From positions 372,001 to 436,000 of the forward strand of contig JAHBYX010000003.1 of the NCBI GenBank assembly GCA_019635735.1: 64,000 nt of DNA, read 5' to 3'. Each line of letters opens with the position of its first letter. The stretch's first letter is position 1. This document shows positions 17,920 to 26,938 of this stretch, one piece after another. Both the position numbers and the translations under genes were made by a program. The notes under the pieces were generated by a model, which saw nothing but the letters and a program-made list of their open reading frames with translations, was not told where the DNA came from and did not search any database. Origin of the DNA: Mesorhizobium sp. (GTDB taxonomy: Bacteria; Pseudomonadota; Alphaproteobacteria; Rhizobiales; Rhizobiaceae).

Positions 17920-19604
17920 CCACGCTCGACGCGATCACCCTATCGGTCATCCAGGCGGGCCTGCAGCAGGTCTGCGACGAGATGGACCTGACTTTCTCGC
18001 GCGCCGCGTTTTCGCCCGTGATCGCAGAAGCCAACGACCGCTCCGACGGCATCTATTCGGCCGAGGACGGGTCGCTGATCGCGCAAGGCATCGGCGGCCT
18101 GCCGGTGTTCGTCGGCGTGATGCAGTATTCGACGCGCACGCTGATCGAGATGATCCGCGAGGGCAAGGCGCTGAAGCCCGAACCGGGCGACATCTACATC
18201 GTCAACGACCCCTATCTGGGCGGCACGCACCTCATGGACGTGCGCTTCGTCAAGCCGGTCTGGCGCAACGGCAAGATCTTCTGCTGGCTGTCCAACACCG
18301 GCCACTGGCCGGACATCGGCGGAGCGGTGCCGGGCGGCTTCTCCGCCTCGGCGACGTCCGTCGAACAGGAGGGACTGCGGCTGCCGCCGGTCAAGCTGTT
18401 CAAGAAGGGCGTGATGGATCCGGAGATCCACGCCATCATCGCCTCGAACATCCGCGTCGCCGACCAGCGCATCGGCGACATCAAGGCGCAGGCGGCAGCC
18501 CTGATGGTCGGCCAGGACCGGCTCTACGAACTGCTCGACCGCTATGGCGACAAGACCGTCAACGACGCGATCGCGGAGCTGCGGCGCCGGGCCGGCGAGC
18601 AGATGCGGGCGCGCATCGCCGAGATGCCGGACGGCGTCTTCCGGTCGAAGGCCTTCGTCGATTCCGACGGCGTCGTCGACGAGCCGCTGACAATTGCGCT
18701 GGCGATCGAGAAGAGCGGCGACACGCTGACCTTCGACTTCGACGGTTCGAGCCCGCCCTGCGCCGGCCCGATGAACAGCGTGCTCGCGACCACGCTGTCG
18801 TCGGTCTATCTGGCGATCCGGCATGTCTTCCCGGACGTTCCGCTGTCGGCGGGCGCGTTCGAGCCGCTGATCGTCAAGCGGCCGGAGGGCACGTTCCTCG
18901 ACGCGCACTATCCGCGCCCCGTCTCTGGCTGCGCGGCGGAGGTCTCGCAGCGCATCGCCGAAGCCGTCTTCGCGGCGATGGTCCAGGCGCTTCCGGACAA
19001 GGTCACCGCGGCGCCTGCCGGATCGAGCGGCAATTTCGCGCTCGGCGGCCACGACCCGGCGCGCGGGCGCGACTTCGTGATGTACCAGATCTCGGGCGGC
19101 GGCTATGGCGGCAGCGCCGGAGCCGACGGCCTGTCGAACGGCTGTTCCACCATCGGCATCTCGAAATCGCCGCCGGTTGAAGTCATGGAGCAGGCCTTCC
19201 CGGTGCTCTACCGGCACTATGCCCTGCACGAGGGATCGGGAGGCGCCGGCCGGCATCGCGGCGGCTTCGGGCTCGCCTACGAGATCGAGCTGTTGCGCGG
19301 CCAGGCCCGCGCGTCGTTCGTCATGGACCACGGTCGCACCGGACCGCTCGGCGCGCTGGGCGGCGAGGACGGCGGCGTCAATAAGGTCAAGGTCATTCGC
19401 GGCGGCCACGAGCACGTGCCGCCGCATCTGTCGAAGGAGCAGGACATTCCGCTTTCCGCCGGCGACCGCGTGCAGGTGAAGACGCCAGGCGGCGGCGGCT
19501 ACGGCAATCCGCGGGAGCGGGACCGGGCGGAGGTCGCCCGCGACGTCGCGATGGGCTACTACACGCCGCAGGAGGCCGAAGCGCGCTTCGGCCCCTTCAG
19601 CTGA
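17916..19604 (+). CDS. Hydantoinase B/oxoprolinase family protein (HyuB-like)
   Basis: 562-aa partner of the preceding HyuA-like subunit. Recognised by NDPYLGGTHLMDV near residue 100, the central SSGNFALGGHD segment, GGGYGGSAGADG and the conserved C-terminal KTPGGGGYGNP. The length is normal for a stand-alone HyuB. It is coupled to hyuA by an ATGA overlap. Its 3' end overlaps the convergent MarR gene by 8 bp. HyuA and HyuB together form a cytoplasmic hetero-oligomer in characterised members. Confidence 0.92.
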   Translation: MTTLDAITLSVIQAGLQQVCDEMDLTFSRAAFSPVIAEANDRSDGIYSAEDGSLIAQGIGGLPVFVGVMQYSTRTLIEMIREGKALKPEPGDIYIVNDPYLGGTHLMDVRFVKPVWRNGKIFCWLSNTGHWPDIGGAVPGGFSASATSVEQEGLRLPPVKLFKKGVMDPEIHAIIASNIRVADQRIGDIKAQAAALMVGQDRLYELLDRYGDKTVNDAIAELRRRAGEQMRARIAEMPDGVFRSKAFVDSDGVVDEPLTIALAIEKSGDTLTFDFDGSSPPCAGPMNSVLATTLSSVYLAIRHVFPDVPLSAGAFEPLIVKRPEGTFLDAHYPRPVSGCAAEVSQRIAEAVFAAMVQALPDKVTAAPAGSSGNFALGGHDPARGRDFVMYQISGGGYGGSAGADGLSNGCSTIGISKSPPVEVMEQAFPVLYRHYALHEGSGGAGRHRGGFGLAYEIELLRGQARASFVMDHGRTGPLGALGGEDGGVNKVKVIRGGHEHVPPHLSKEQDIPLSAGDRVQVKTPGGGGYGNPRERDRAEVARDVAMGYYTPQEAEARFGPFS

Positions 19605-20052
19605 TCTTGTTGAGCAGTTTGAGCAGGGTCTGCGATTCGCGTTTCGTCAGCGGTTGCAGCGTGTCGCGGGTGATCTTGACTGCGACAGGAACGAGCTGGA
19701 CGAGCATGTCCCGTCCGAGCGGCGTCAGGGAAACAACGATGCGGCGGCGGTCTTCATTGTCCTCGGCCACCGCCACCAGCCCGCGCAGCTTCAAGCGGTC
19801 GACGACGCCCTTGATGGTCGCTGCGTCCATCGCGACGAGCTGGCCGAGGTGGTTCTGCGAACATTCGCCGAGATCGCCGAGCTTTGCCAGCGTCGCGAAC
19901 TGGGGAGGTGTCAACTCACTGATCTGAGACGAGAAAATCGCGATGTGACGCTGTTGCGCCTTGCGGAGGATGTAGCCCACCTGCTCCTGGAGACGATAGG
20001 TGGGTGTCGCGTCCTCCGTATCGGACGCAACTGGCGAGTCGTTTTCGGCCAT
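19597..20052 (-). CDS. MarR family transcriptional regulator
   Basis: 151-aa winged-helix regulator. The DNA-binding region includes LTPPQFATLAKLGDLGECS, AAT-IKGVVDRLKLRGLV and the wing DNEDRRRIVVSLT, all characteristic of MarR. The start ATG at 20052 overlaps the stop of the AA_synth gene (TGATG), so the two are co-transcribed. A longer frame from 20127 is unlikely because it lies inside the upstream gene. MarR-type NicR represses nicotinate genes in Pseudomonas and responds to 6-hydroxynicotinate. This protein may play a similar role here, which is inferred from location only. Confidence 0.88.
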   Translation of the reverse strand: MAENDSPVASDTEDATPTYRLQEQVGYILRKAQQRHIAIFSSQISELTPPQFATLAKLGDLGECSQNHLGQLVAMDAATIKGVVDRLKLRGLVAVAEDNEDRRRIVVSLTPLGRDMLVQLVPVAVKITRDTLQPLTKRESQTLLKLLNKIS

Positions 20053-20636
20053 CACCGCAAGCCATCCTCTCCCTTCACATGAGAGGCTTCGAGCCCGCCC
20101 ATGCGACTGTGGATTCTGGGACCGCATGACATAGCAATGCAGTATAGAATCTCGTCCGGGCGTGGGCCGTCTGGAATACTTACTGTCATAGCATCGAAAT
20201 GACTGCGCACATAGGCCGCGTTTGTATGGCCGAGCGGTATGTCGAGAGAGCTGCCAAATCCTCCGACTTTCATCGCGGACGGAACTATTGCCTTGGTCGC
20301 AGCCAATCGTTCCCGCATCGCATAGCCGCCGGGCACGTGCCAGAGTGCGCCATGCTCGATCTCGCCGGCGGAGCCTACGATCGCGCCCTTGCCGTAGCCA
20401 TCGATCGCGCCGACGTCGCCGCCGAGCGCGGCGATCAGCTTCTCCGTCAGCAACATTCCCAGCGGCTTCAGGTCGTCCATTGCCGGCTGCAGATTCGGCT
20501 CAAAGCGGCCGGCGAAAGGATTGCTGACCAGCGCCAGAGCGGCGGCGCGGCGGCGTGGAATGCCGGGCGGAGGACCTCCATCGTGAAAGATTTCCTCGCT
20601 AGTGATGGATATTTTGCGGATTTTAAAGTCTGGCAT
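20052..20636 (-). CDS. AA_synth (DUF1185) family protein
   Basis: 194-aa protein of the 'amino acid synthesis' family (PF06684), whose biochemical function is not established. Family-typical segments are the N-terminal KIRKISITSEEIFHDGG, ALVSNPFAGRFEP and the C-terminal IPDGPRPDEILYCIAMSCG. No signal peptide or membrane segment is visible, so it is cytoplasmic. No clear ribosome site precedes the ATG at 20636, and a putative operator sits only 8 bp upstream. It is the first gene of a two-gene operon with marR. Its position inside the nicotinate-type block suggests an accessory catabolic enzyme. Confidence 0.8.
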   Translation of the reverse strand: MPDFKIRKISITSEEIFHDGGPPPGIPRRRAAALALVSNPFAGRFEPNLQPAMDDLKPLGMLLTEKLIAALGGDVGAIDGYGKGAIVGSAGEIEHGALWHVPGGYAMRERLAATKAIVPSAMKVGGFGSSLDIPLGHTNAAYVRSHFDAMTVSIPDGPRPDEILYCIAMSCGPRIHSRMGGLEASHVKGEDGLR

Positions 20637-20640
20637 ATCA

Positions 20641-20685
20641 GAACATGTTCATTTGTTTGCAAATTGTCGAAGGGGCTTGCAAATT
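20641..20685 (-). promoter_or_regulatory. Putative operator cluster before AA_synth-marR
   Basis: The minus strand of 20644-20661 reads TGCAAACAAATGAACATG, 13/18 identical to the site at 26818-26835. Overlapping elements are a perfect palindrome GAACATGTTC (20641-20650), ATTTG-TTTG-CAAAT (20651-20664) and a direct repeat TTGCAAATT at 20657-20665 and 20677-20685, 20 bp apart (about two helical turns). The density of symmetric AT-rich elements fits autoregulation by the MarR protein encoded in this operon. Confidence 0.5.
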
Positions 20686-20785
20686 CTTTGCCCGCCGAAG
20701 TCATACAGGCGGACATCGATTCCAGGCAAGCATTTTAGCTTGGTACTCTCCACCTGACCGGCGCTTTTCGACTTCACTGACAATT

Positions 20786-21658
20786 CTACTCCATCGCGCG
20801 ACCAGAAGGACTCTCAAGCGGCAAGGCGGAACGGGCGATTTTCGACATTCCCGCCAGAAACAGGCCGGCGCTTTCGATCAGACCGCGCGCGAAGAACTCG
20901 CTTGCCTCGATCAACCCGCGCTCCAGAGCGTCGTCGACTTCGCGCTGCGTGAGGCTGCCTACGCCCGTCGTGACCAGCCTCTCGCCGAGATCGCTGTCCG
21001 GCTGCAGGGAGGACGCCGCCGCACGCGCGATGGCCGGATGCCCCGGAATGTCCACCGCATTCGCTATGAGGGTCGCCGCCGCGTCCGCTGTCGCGCCGTC
21101 GCGGCCGAGCACGGTCACCGCGTCGGCAATACCGAGCGAGAACGAGCGGCCCCGCCAGCCGCTGGTCGCCACGCCGCGCACGGGCGATGCATGCTCGATG
21201 GTCAGCCGGTCTTCGAAACCGTGACCCGTGCCGGCGACCGCCAGCCGCATCGACTCGCCGGGCGAGAGGTGGAGGGCAATGTCGCCGCCGTCGTTGACAT
21301 AGGCCTTCCGGAGTTCCCGTCCGGCGACCAGTGCCGCCAGCATCTCGTCGGCGACCGCGCCTGCGACCGCGGCCATCGGCGTGATGAACCGCGCGGAGAA
21401 GAGGCTCACAGCGCGCTCCATACGCCATGCCGTCGGCCCTTTGAACGGGCGGGGCATCGATCCCGCTGGCCGGCGCAGGTCCGGCCCTTCGGCAACGAGT
21501 TCGGCGAGGATCGTGTCAAAGCGGTCTGCCGCCTGCCCGTAGGCCCGGGCAACCTCACCGGGCTCTCCCCATGCCTCGACGATCAGGTCGATCGGGCCAT
21601 GATTCATGTGCAGTCGCCGGCCGTCGGGCAGCCAACCGATCTGCGGGCCAGCCGTCAC
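20786..21658 (-). CDS. UPF0280 family protein
   Basis: 290-aa protein of the uncharacterised UPF0280 family, which is distantly related in fold to ApbE-type flavin transferases. Recognised by GPTAWRMERAVSLFSARFI, PMAAVAGAVADEMLAA and the later YVNDGGDIALHL. The start is a GTG at 21658 that overlaps the stop of the hnr-like gene (GTGA), so the two are translationally coupled. It is the last gene of the FAD/Mo/hnr operon. An ApbE-like role, flavinylating or maturing the upstream reductase, is an attractive but untested idea. Confidence 0.85.
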   Translation of the reverse strand: MTAGPQIGWLPDGRRLHMNHGPIDLIVEAWGEPGEVARAYGQAADRFDTILAELVAEGPDLRRPAGSMPRPFKGPTAWRMERAVSLFSARFITPMAAVAGAVADEMLAALVAGRELRKAYVNDGGDIALHLSPGESMRLAVAGTGHGFEDRLTIEHASPVRGVATSGWRGRSFSLGIADAVTVLGRDGATADAAATLIANAVDIPGHPAIARAAASSLQPDSDLGERLVTTGVGSLTQREVDDALERGLIEASEFFARGLIESAGLFLAGMSKIARSALPLESPSGRAME

Positions 21659-23178
21659 TGCCGCAACCGCAGTTGCGCGAGCGGGGGCCAGTCGTTGCCC
21701 GCGGGCGCGGGTGTCACGACGCGCGGATTGAGGAACTCGCCGCCCTTTGCCAGGACGTCCTCGACGGTGCGGATATCCGACACATGGCCGCCGAGCTGCT
21801 CGTAGTGGTCGCGCCGCAGCGTGAATTCGATCGGCGCAACCAGTGCCGGCGTCGGCACGTAGCCGAAGGCGTTGTCCGGCAGCCGGGTCACGTCGACCAT
21901 CAGCGTAATACCGCCGCCCGGCCAGATATAGACCGGCGCGCCGCCGCAGGTGACATAGGTCTGGAGCCGGTGGACGGACCGGGTCAGATTGACCGGATTC
22001 TCGGTCACGCCGGCCCTGAGGCTGCCTCCTGCGCCGCCGACGAACAGCACCGAGCAGAGTGCCGGCTCGCAATTGTCCGCGATCAGCTCGACCGAGTTTC
22101 GCAGGCGATCCGGGAACGGCATCTTCACCGGCTTCAGGTCGCCGTCGAGTTCGTAGTAGCCGTAGTGTTCCCCCGTGGTCGAGACCATCAGGATCGAGAG
22201 CCCGGGCCGCGCGCCCTTCTTGGGGTTCCATGTGCCGAGGATGTCGAGCGGATCTTCGAGCATTGTACCGCCCCAGCCGGTTCCCGGCTCCGACACCTTG
22301 AAATAGCGACCGGGCGTCGAGCGCCGGCCGACGATCTTGATGCCGGTGTCTTCCCAACCGAGCACCTTGCCAGCCTGATGTTCCGATACGACGCCGGTGA
22401 TGTGATCGTCGACGACCACTACCTCGTCGACCAGCCCGCGCCACTGGCTGGCGAACATGCCGATGGTGGCCGAGCCGCAGCCGACCCGCATGCGGCTTTC
22501 GACCGCGCCGCCGATGACGGGCGGCTGGCCTGCCTGCACGATCACGGTCTCGCCGCCGTCGATGGTCAATTCGACCGGCTGCTTGTTGCACAGCGACAAG
22601 AGCGTGTCGCAGGTGACGCGGCCTTCCGCCTTCGACCCGCCGGTCAGATGGTGCACGCCGCCGAGCGACAGCATCTGCGAGCCGTATTCCGCCGTCGATA
22701 CGTGTCCCACCGCCTCGCCCGCCGCGCGAACCGTCGCGGCCTCGGGGCCGATGTGACGGTCGGTGTCGATCTTCACCTTGACGCCGCAATAGGAGAAGAT
22801 GCCCTCCGTCACCACGGTGACCAGATCGACGCCCTCAACCTCCTGGCTGACGATGAAGGGCGCGGGCTTGTAGTCCGGATAGGTGGTGCCGGCGCCGATG
22901 GCGGTGACGAACCGCCGACCGGTGTTGACGGGATTGCCGCTCCACGGCTCGTCCTGGCCGAAAGGCACCAGCGGCTGCCCTGTCTCGACCGCATGCTCAA
23001 GAATCGTGACCGGGTCGCAGCGGACGATCCGTCCGCCGAAATTGCCGTAGCGGTCGCAAGCCCCGGTGCGGCCTTCGGCGATGTAGCACATGACCGGGCA
23101 AGCGTCGCAGCGAAGCTTGTCGTTCGACTTGTTCTCTTCGAGCGCTCGGGATTCGAAGCGTTCCGCGAGTTCATTCAT
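21655..23178 (-). CDS. 6-hydroxynicotinate reductase-like iron-sulfur protein
   Basis: 507-aa protein resembling the 6-hydroxynicotinate reductases of the reductive nicotinate pathway known from Eubacterium barkeri and Azorhizobium. An N-terminal cysteine cluster (Cys24, Cys27, Cys31, Cys41 in LRCDACPVMC...GAC) should hold a 4Fe-4S centre. The rest is a Gly-rich domain without transmembrane segments. The reaction would convert 6-hydroxynicotinate to 1,4,5,6-tetrahydro-6-oxonicotinate using reduced ferredoxin or a similar donor. It is coupled on both sides by 4-bp overlaps, to the Mo hydroxylase upstream and UPF0280 downstream. I recognise it by family resemblance and context; the substrate is not proven. 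Confidence 0.8.
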   Translation of the reverse strand: MNELAERFESRALEENKSNDKLRCDACPVMCYIAEGRTGACDRYGNFGGRIVRCDPVTILEHAVETGQPLVPFGQDEPWSGNPVNTGRRFVTAIGAGTTYPDYKPAPFIVSQEVEGVDLVTVVTEGIFSYCGVKVKIDTDRHIGPEAATVRAAGEAVGHVSTAEYGSQMLSLGGVHHLTGGSKAEGRVTCDTLLSLCNKQPVELTIDGGETVIVQAGQPPVIGGAVESRMRVGCGSATIGMFASQWRGLVDEVVVVDDHITGVVSEHQAGKVLGWEDTGIKIVGRRSTPGRYFKVSEPGTGWGGTMLEDPLDILGTWNPKKGARPGLSILMVSTTGEHYGYYELDGDLKPVKMPFPDRLRNSVELIADNCEPALCSVLFVGGAGGSLRAGVTENPVNLTRSVHRLQTYVTCGGAPVYIWPGGGITLMVDVTRLPDNAFGYVPTPALVAPIEFTLRRDHYEQLGGHVSDIRTVEDVLAKGGEFLNPRVVTPAPAGNDWPPLAQLRLRQ

Positions 23179-25925
23179 CGCAGCGCCCCCTGCGCCTTGA
23201 TTGCTGCCAGCACCCGCGACGGCGTCGCAGGCACCTTCGTCACCAGCACGCCGGCGGCGTCGCGAATCGCGTTCAGGATAGCGGGCGCGGTGGGGATGAG
23301 AACATGCTCGCCCAGACCTTTTGCGCCGAACGGGCCCTCCGGGTCCGGCACCTCGACGATGATCGTCTCGATAGGCGGGACATCGCCGATGGTCGGGATC
23401 AGATAGTCGTGCAGGTTCTCCGTCCGGCCGGGCACGTATTCCTCGAGCAGCGCGAGGCCGATGCCCTGGGCGATGCCGCCCTCGACCTGGCCCTGGACCA
23501 GCAGCGGGTTGACGGCGCGGCCGACATCGTGCGCGGCGGTGATCTTGAGCAGCCTGACCGTGCCAAGTCTCGTGTCGACCTCGAGTTCGACGAGTTGCGC
23601 GCCGTAGCCATAGACGGCGTAGGGGCTGCCCTGTCCCTTGGCGTCCAGCGGCAGGGTCGGCGGATCGTAGCTTTCTTCTGCGGAAAAGGCGTAGCCCAGC
23701 GCATCCCGCGGCAGGGACGCGAGATCGATCCGCCGGGTCGCCTCGCCTTCGCTGACCGTCAGCACCGTGCCGTCGAGGTGGAGGCGTCCCGCCGCCGACA
23801 CGTTGGCGAAGCGCAGGATCGCCTCACGCAGCGCCGACGCTGCCTTCTGCGCCGCCTTGCCGGAAACGAAGGTCTGGCGCGACGCCGACGTCTTGCCGGC
23901 ATCCGGCGTCAGCGCCGTGTCGGCGCCGACGAGGCGGAACTTCGCCAGCGGCAGACCGAGCGCATCGGCCGCGATCTGCGTGATGACCGTGTTCGAGCCC
24001 TGGCCGATGTCGATCGCGCCCTGGTGAAGGACGACGTCGCCGTCGGCCGAAATGCCGATGCGCATGGTCGAGGGGTTGGGCAGCGAGGTGTTGCCGCAGC
24101 CGTACCAGCAGGAGGCGATGCCGACGCCCCGCCGGACATGGCCATCTGCCGCATTGGCGTCGCGGGCATCCGCCTGCGCCCTGTCCCAATGCGATTTGAG
24201 CGCCTCGAGGCAGGCGAGGATGCCGACGCCGGAGGCCAGCTCCTGGCCGGTGACGGTCCTGTCGCCGTCGCGCAGCGCGTTACGCAGGCGGAATTCGAGG
24301 CGATCGATGCCGAGCTTTCCCGCCAGCTCGTCATAGAGCGTTTCCTGCATGATCGTCGCCTGCGGCACGCCGAAGCCGCGGAAGGCGCCGGCGATCGGGC
24401 CGTTGGTATGCACGGCACGGCCGACGGCGCGGTAGTTGGGCGTCCGATAGGGGCCCGATGCGTGAACCGGCACGCGGTTGGCGACAGTCGGCCCCCAGCT
24501 GGCATAGGCACCGGTGTCGAAGTCGCCGTCGAAGATCATGCCGGCGATATGGCCGGAGGCGTCGGCACCGATCGTGGCGCGCATCCGCGCCGGATGCCGC
24601 TTGGTCGTCGACATCATCGATTCCTGGCGGGAATAGACCATCCGCGCCGGCCTGCCGGTCTTCAGCACGACGAGGCCGAGCAGCGGCTGGACCGAGACGT
24701 CGAGCTTGGAGCCGAAGCCGCCGCCGGTCGCGGTCGGGATGATGCGGACGCGCTCCAACGGCAGCCCCAGCACGGCGGCCGTCTCGTCGCGGTCGATACC
24801 CGCGCTCTGCGTGCAGGCGCGGATGACGAGGGTGTCGCCGTCCATCCAGGCGGACCCGGCTTCCGGCTCGATATAGGCGTGCTCGACGAAAGACGTCTCG
24901 ATGTCACCCGAGGCGGTCACGGCGGCCCGCGCCAGCGCCGCGTCCGGATCGCCGCGCTCGACCATGCCTTGGGTCAGGATATTGCCCGGGCGTGCGATAT
25001 GGATCAGGTCAGCGCCCTCGCGCCGGGCTTCGGCCTGATCCAGGATGTGCGGCAGGGCCGTCCATACGATCGGGAAGGCGGCGAGGTCGAGGTCTTCGAT
25101 CGCTTCCTTTTCCCCGGCGACGAGCGCCACCGCCTCGCCGCGGAACCGGACGAAGCCGTCGGCCAATGCCGGCTGGTCGGCGAAGGCGGCGATCACGCCG
25201 AAGCGGTTGCGGCCGGGAACATCCTTCGCCGTCACCACGGCGGCGATGCCCGGATGGGCGGCGACATAGGCGTCGAGGTCACCAAGGACGAAGGACGCGT
25301 GCCAGTGCGGCGAGCGGATCGCGACGACCGCGAGCGCGCCGGCAGGTGTTTCGTCCGCGCCGAAGCGCTCCGTCCCGTTCACCTTGGGGATGCCGTCGAG
25401 CCGGATCGGCGAGGCGCCGACGGCATAGCCCGGCGCCGGCATGGCGTCGGGCAGATTGTGGAAGCGCGAGGCAGCCATCACCGCCTCGACGATCTTGCGG
25501 TAGCCGGTACAACGGCAGAGCACGCCGCCCAGCGCATCGGCCACTTCGGTCTCGGAAGGATGCGGCGTGTGTTCGAGCAAGGCAGCGGCGGAGACCAGCA
25601 GGCCGGGCGTACAGATGCCGCACTGCGCCGCGCCATGCGCGAGAAAGGATTTCTGCAGCGACGACAGGTGGCCGTTGGCGAGGCCCTCCACGGTCGTGAC
25701 CGACGAACCCTCCGCCTGGGCGGCCGGCACGAGGCAGGAACAGACGGGCTCGCCGTCGAGGAGAACGGTGCAGGCGCCGCAGTCGCCGGCGTCGCAGCCG
25801 ACCTTGGTGCCGGTCAGGCCCAGCTCGTCGCGCAGCACGGCGGAGAGCCGCGCCACGGGCGAGACGTTCACCACCGCGCGGCTGCCGTTCACCTCAAAGG
25901 CAATGTCTTTGCCGGCGAGACTCAT
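23175..25925 (-). CDS. Xanthine dehydrogenase family fused Fe-S/molybdopterin subunit (nicotinate hydroxylase candidate)
   Basis: 916-aa fusion. Residues 1-160 are a 2[2Fe-2S] domain: the plant-type cluster has Cys44, Cys49, Cys52 and Cys64, and the second cluster has Cys102, Cys105, Cys137 and Cys139 (QCGICTPG, LCRCTGY). The molybdopterin domains follow from about residue 175, with GGGFGSKLD, GAFRGFGVPQ, QGSNTVITQ and the active-site Glu in GAKGLGEH. It would hydroxylate an N-heterocycle with water as the oxygen source. With the Hnr-like protein next to it, nicotinate to 6-hydroxynicotinate is the best guess. Purine or another heterocycle remains possible. It is coupled to the FAD subunit by an ATGA overlap. 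Confidence 0.9.
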   Translation of the reverse strand: MSLAGKDIAFEVNGSRAVVNVSPVARLSAVLRDELGLTGTKVGCDAGDCGACTVLLDGEPVCSCLVPAAQAEGSSVTTVEGLANGHLSSLQKSFLAHGAAQCGICTPGLLVSAAALLEHTPHPSETEVADALGGVLCRCTGYRKIVEAVMAASRFHNLPDAMPAPGYAVGASPIRLDGIPKVNGTERFGADETPAGALAVVAIRSPHWHASFVLGDLDAYVAAHPGIAAVVTAKDVPGRNRFGVIAAFADQPALADGFVRFRGEAVALVAGEKEAIEDLDLAAFPIVWTALPHILDQAEARREGADLIHIARPGNILTQGMVERGDPDAALARAAVTASGDIETSFVEHAYIEPEAGSAWMDGDTLVIRACTQSAGIDRDETAAVLGLPLERVRIIPTATGGGFGSKLDVSVQPLLGLVVLKTGRPARMVYSRQESMMSTTKRHPARMRATIGADASGHIAGMIFDGDFDTGAYASWGPTVANRVPVHASGPYRTPNYRAVGRAVHTNGPIAGAFRGFGVPQATIMQETLYDELAGKLGIDRLEFRLRNALRDGDRTVTGQELASGVGILACLEALKSHWDRAQADARDANAADGHVRRGVGIASCWYGCGNTSLPNPSTMRIGISADGDVVLHQGAIDIGQGSNTVITQIAADALGLPLAKFRLVGADTALTPDAGKTSASRQTFVSGKAAQKAASALREAILRFANVSAAGRLHLDGTVLTVSEGEATRRIDLASLPRDALGYAFSAEESYDPPTLPLDAKGQGSPYAVYGYGAQLVELEVDTRLGTVRLLKITAAHDVGRAVNPLLVQGQVEGGIAQGIGLALLEEYVPGRTENLHDYLIPTIGDVPPIETIIVEVPDPEGPFGAKGLGEHVLIPTAPAILNAIRDAAGVLVTKVPATPSRVLAAIKAQGALR

Positions 25926-26782
25926 GCGGCCATGTCCTCCGCCGCGCCGGCCAGACGCGCGATCGCCCGCGCCACGATCTCGCGGGCCGCCTCGCGGCGA
26001 TAGGCAGCGCTCGCGCGCACGTCGTCGATCGGGGAAAGCCCGGCGAGATGATGTTCCTGGACGACATGTGCCAGCGCCGCGTCCGCGTCGCGCCCAACGA
26101 GATCGGCCTCCAGCGCGGTCAGCCGCTTTGCGACCTCCGAACAGGAACCGACGGCGATCGCCGCCTGCGTGACGCGTCCAGCTGCGACCGCGATGCGAGC
26201 GGCGACCATGGCGATCGAGATCACCAGATAGCGCCGCGCGCCGAGCTTGAGGAAGGTGGAGCGGCCGCCGGCCGAGGCGGACGGGACCAGGACGGCGGTG
26301 ACAAGCTCGTCCGGCCGAAGCGCCGTGCGGCGGTTGCCGAGGATGAAGGCCTGCAGCGGCAGGACCCGCGTGCCGGCCGCGGAACGGAGTTCGACGCTGG
26401 CGTCGAGCGTCAGGAGCGGCGGTACGCCGTCGGCGGCGGGCGAGGCGTTGCACAGGTTGCCGGCGACGGTGCCCGTGTTCTGGATCTGCACGGAACCGAC
26501 CTCCCGCGCCGCGAGGCGCAACCCCTCGAAGGCCGGCGGCAGATCGGCGCGGACGATATCGGTCCAGCTCGTGCGCGCGCCGATGCGAATTCCCTCGGTG
26601 GTGCGCTCGATGCCGCGCAAGGCGGCGATGCCGTTCAGGTCGACGATGCTGTCGCGGATCGGACGGCTGCCCTGCGCCGGATAGAAATCCGTGCCCCCGG
26701 CGAGCGGCCGCCATCGTCCGGTCGACAGAAGCGCAACGGCCTCCTCGATCGTGTCCGGCCTGGCGTATCGCGGCTGGGTCAT
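25922..26782 (-). CDS. Molybdenum hydroxylase FAD-binding subunit
   Basis: 286-aa medium subunit of the CO dehydrogenase/xanthine dehydrogenase type. FAD contacts are RPLAGGTDFYP near residue 28 and TVAGNLCNASPAADG near 105. The C-terminal CODH_C-like domain includes ALEADLVGRD. It transfers electrons from the Fe-S/Mo subunit to an acceptor, so this hydroxylase probably uses NAD(P)+ or a quinone pool and not the cytochrome-linked arrangement of Pseudomonas NicAB. ATG at 26782 starts a four-gene operon (FAD subunit, Fe-S/Mo subunit, hnr-like, UPF0280). Confidence 0.9.
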   Translation of the reverse strand: MTQPRYARPDTIEEAVALLSTGRWRPLAGGTDFYPAQGSRPIRDSIVDLNGIAALRGIERTTEGIRIGARTSWTDIVRADLPPAFEGLRLAAREVGSVQIQNTGTVAGNLCNASPAADGVPPLLTLDASVELRSAAGTRVLPLQAFILGNRRTALRPDELVTAVLVPSASAGGRSTFLKLGARRYLVISIAMVAARIAVAAGRVTQAAIAVGSCSEVAKRLTALEADLVGRDADAALAHVVQEHHLAGLSPIDDVRASAAYRREAAREIVARAIARLAGAAEDMAA

Positions 26783-26804
26783 GCTCGGACCAGGTTCCCT
26801 AGCG

Positions 26805-26835
26805 GGAGTTTTTCGTATGCATACAAATGATACTC
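26805..26835. promoter_or_regulatory. Putative operator in the FAD-subunit/pncA divergent promoter
   Basis: A perfect palindrome GTATGCATAC (26815-26824) lies in an AT-rich island. On the plus strand it extends to TGCATACAAATGATACTC (26818-26835), the best representative of a motif also found before hyuA, AA_synth and the ABC binding-protein gene. On the minus strand a weaker copy begins TGCATACGAAAA. The two overlapping half-sites could serve both divergent units. The centre also resembles FadR-type GntR operators. Confidence 0.55.
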
Positions 26836-26938
26836 CCGGCGCTCCACTTGTCAAAGCTCTTGCGCGGCATGCGGCCATTGACGCAACAAAGCGCTTCAGG
26901 CGAGTTTCGACGCCGCGAATCTGCACGTGGAGAAGGCT

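Noticed and set aside
24968-25014. Search for a third hydroxylase subunit gene split from the Mo subunit
   Set aside because: The Fe-S domain is fused to the Mo domain in one uninterrupted frame, so no separate small subunit is needed.
23304-26003. Plus-strand open frame of 899 codons opposite the molybdenum hydroxylase
   Set aside because: The minus strand encodes intact Fe-S and Mo motifs. The plus frame shows no domain and has a composition typical of antisense frames in GC-rich DNA.
26815-26824. GTATGCATAC as a restriction-like or chance palindrome only
   Set aside because: Its extension is shared with three other promoters in the same block, so it is kept as a regulatory candidate and not dismissed.
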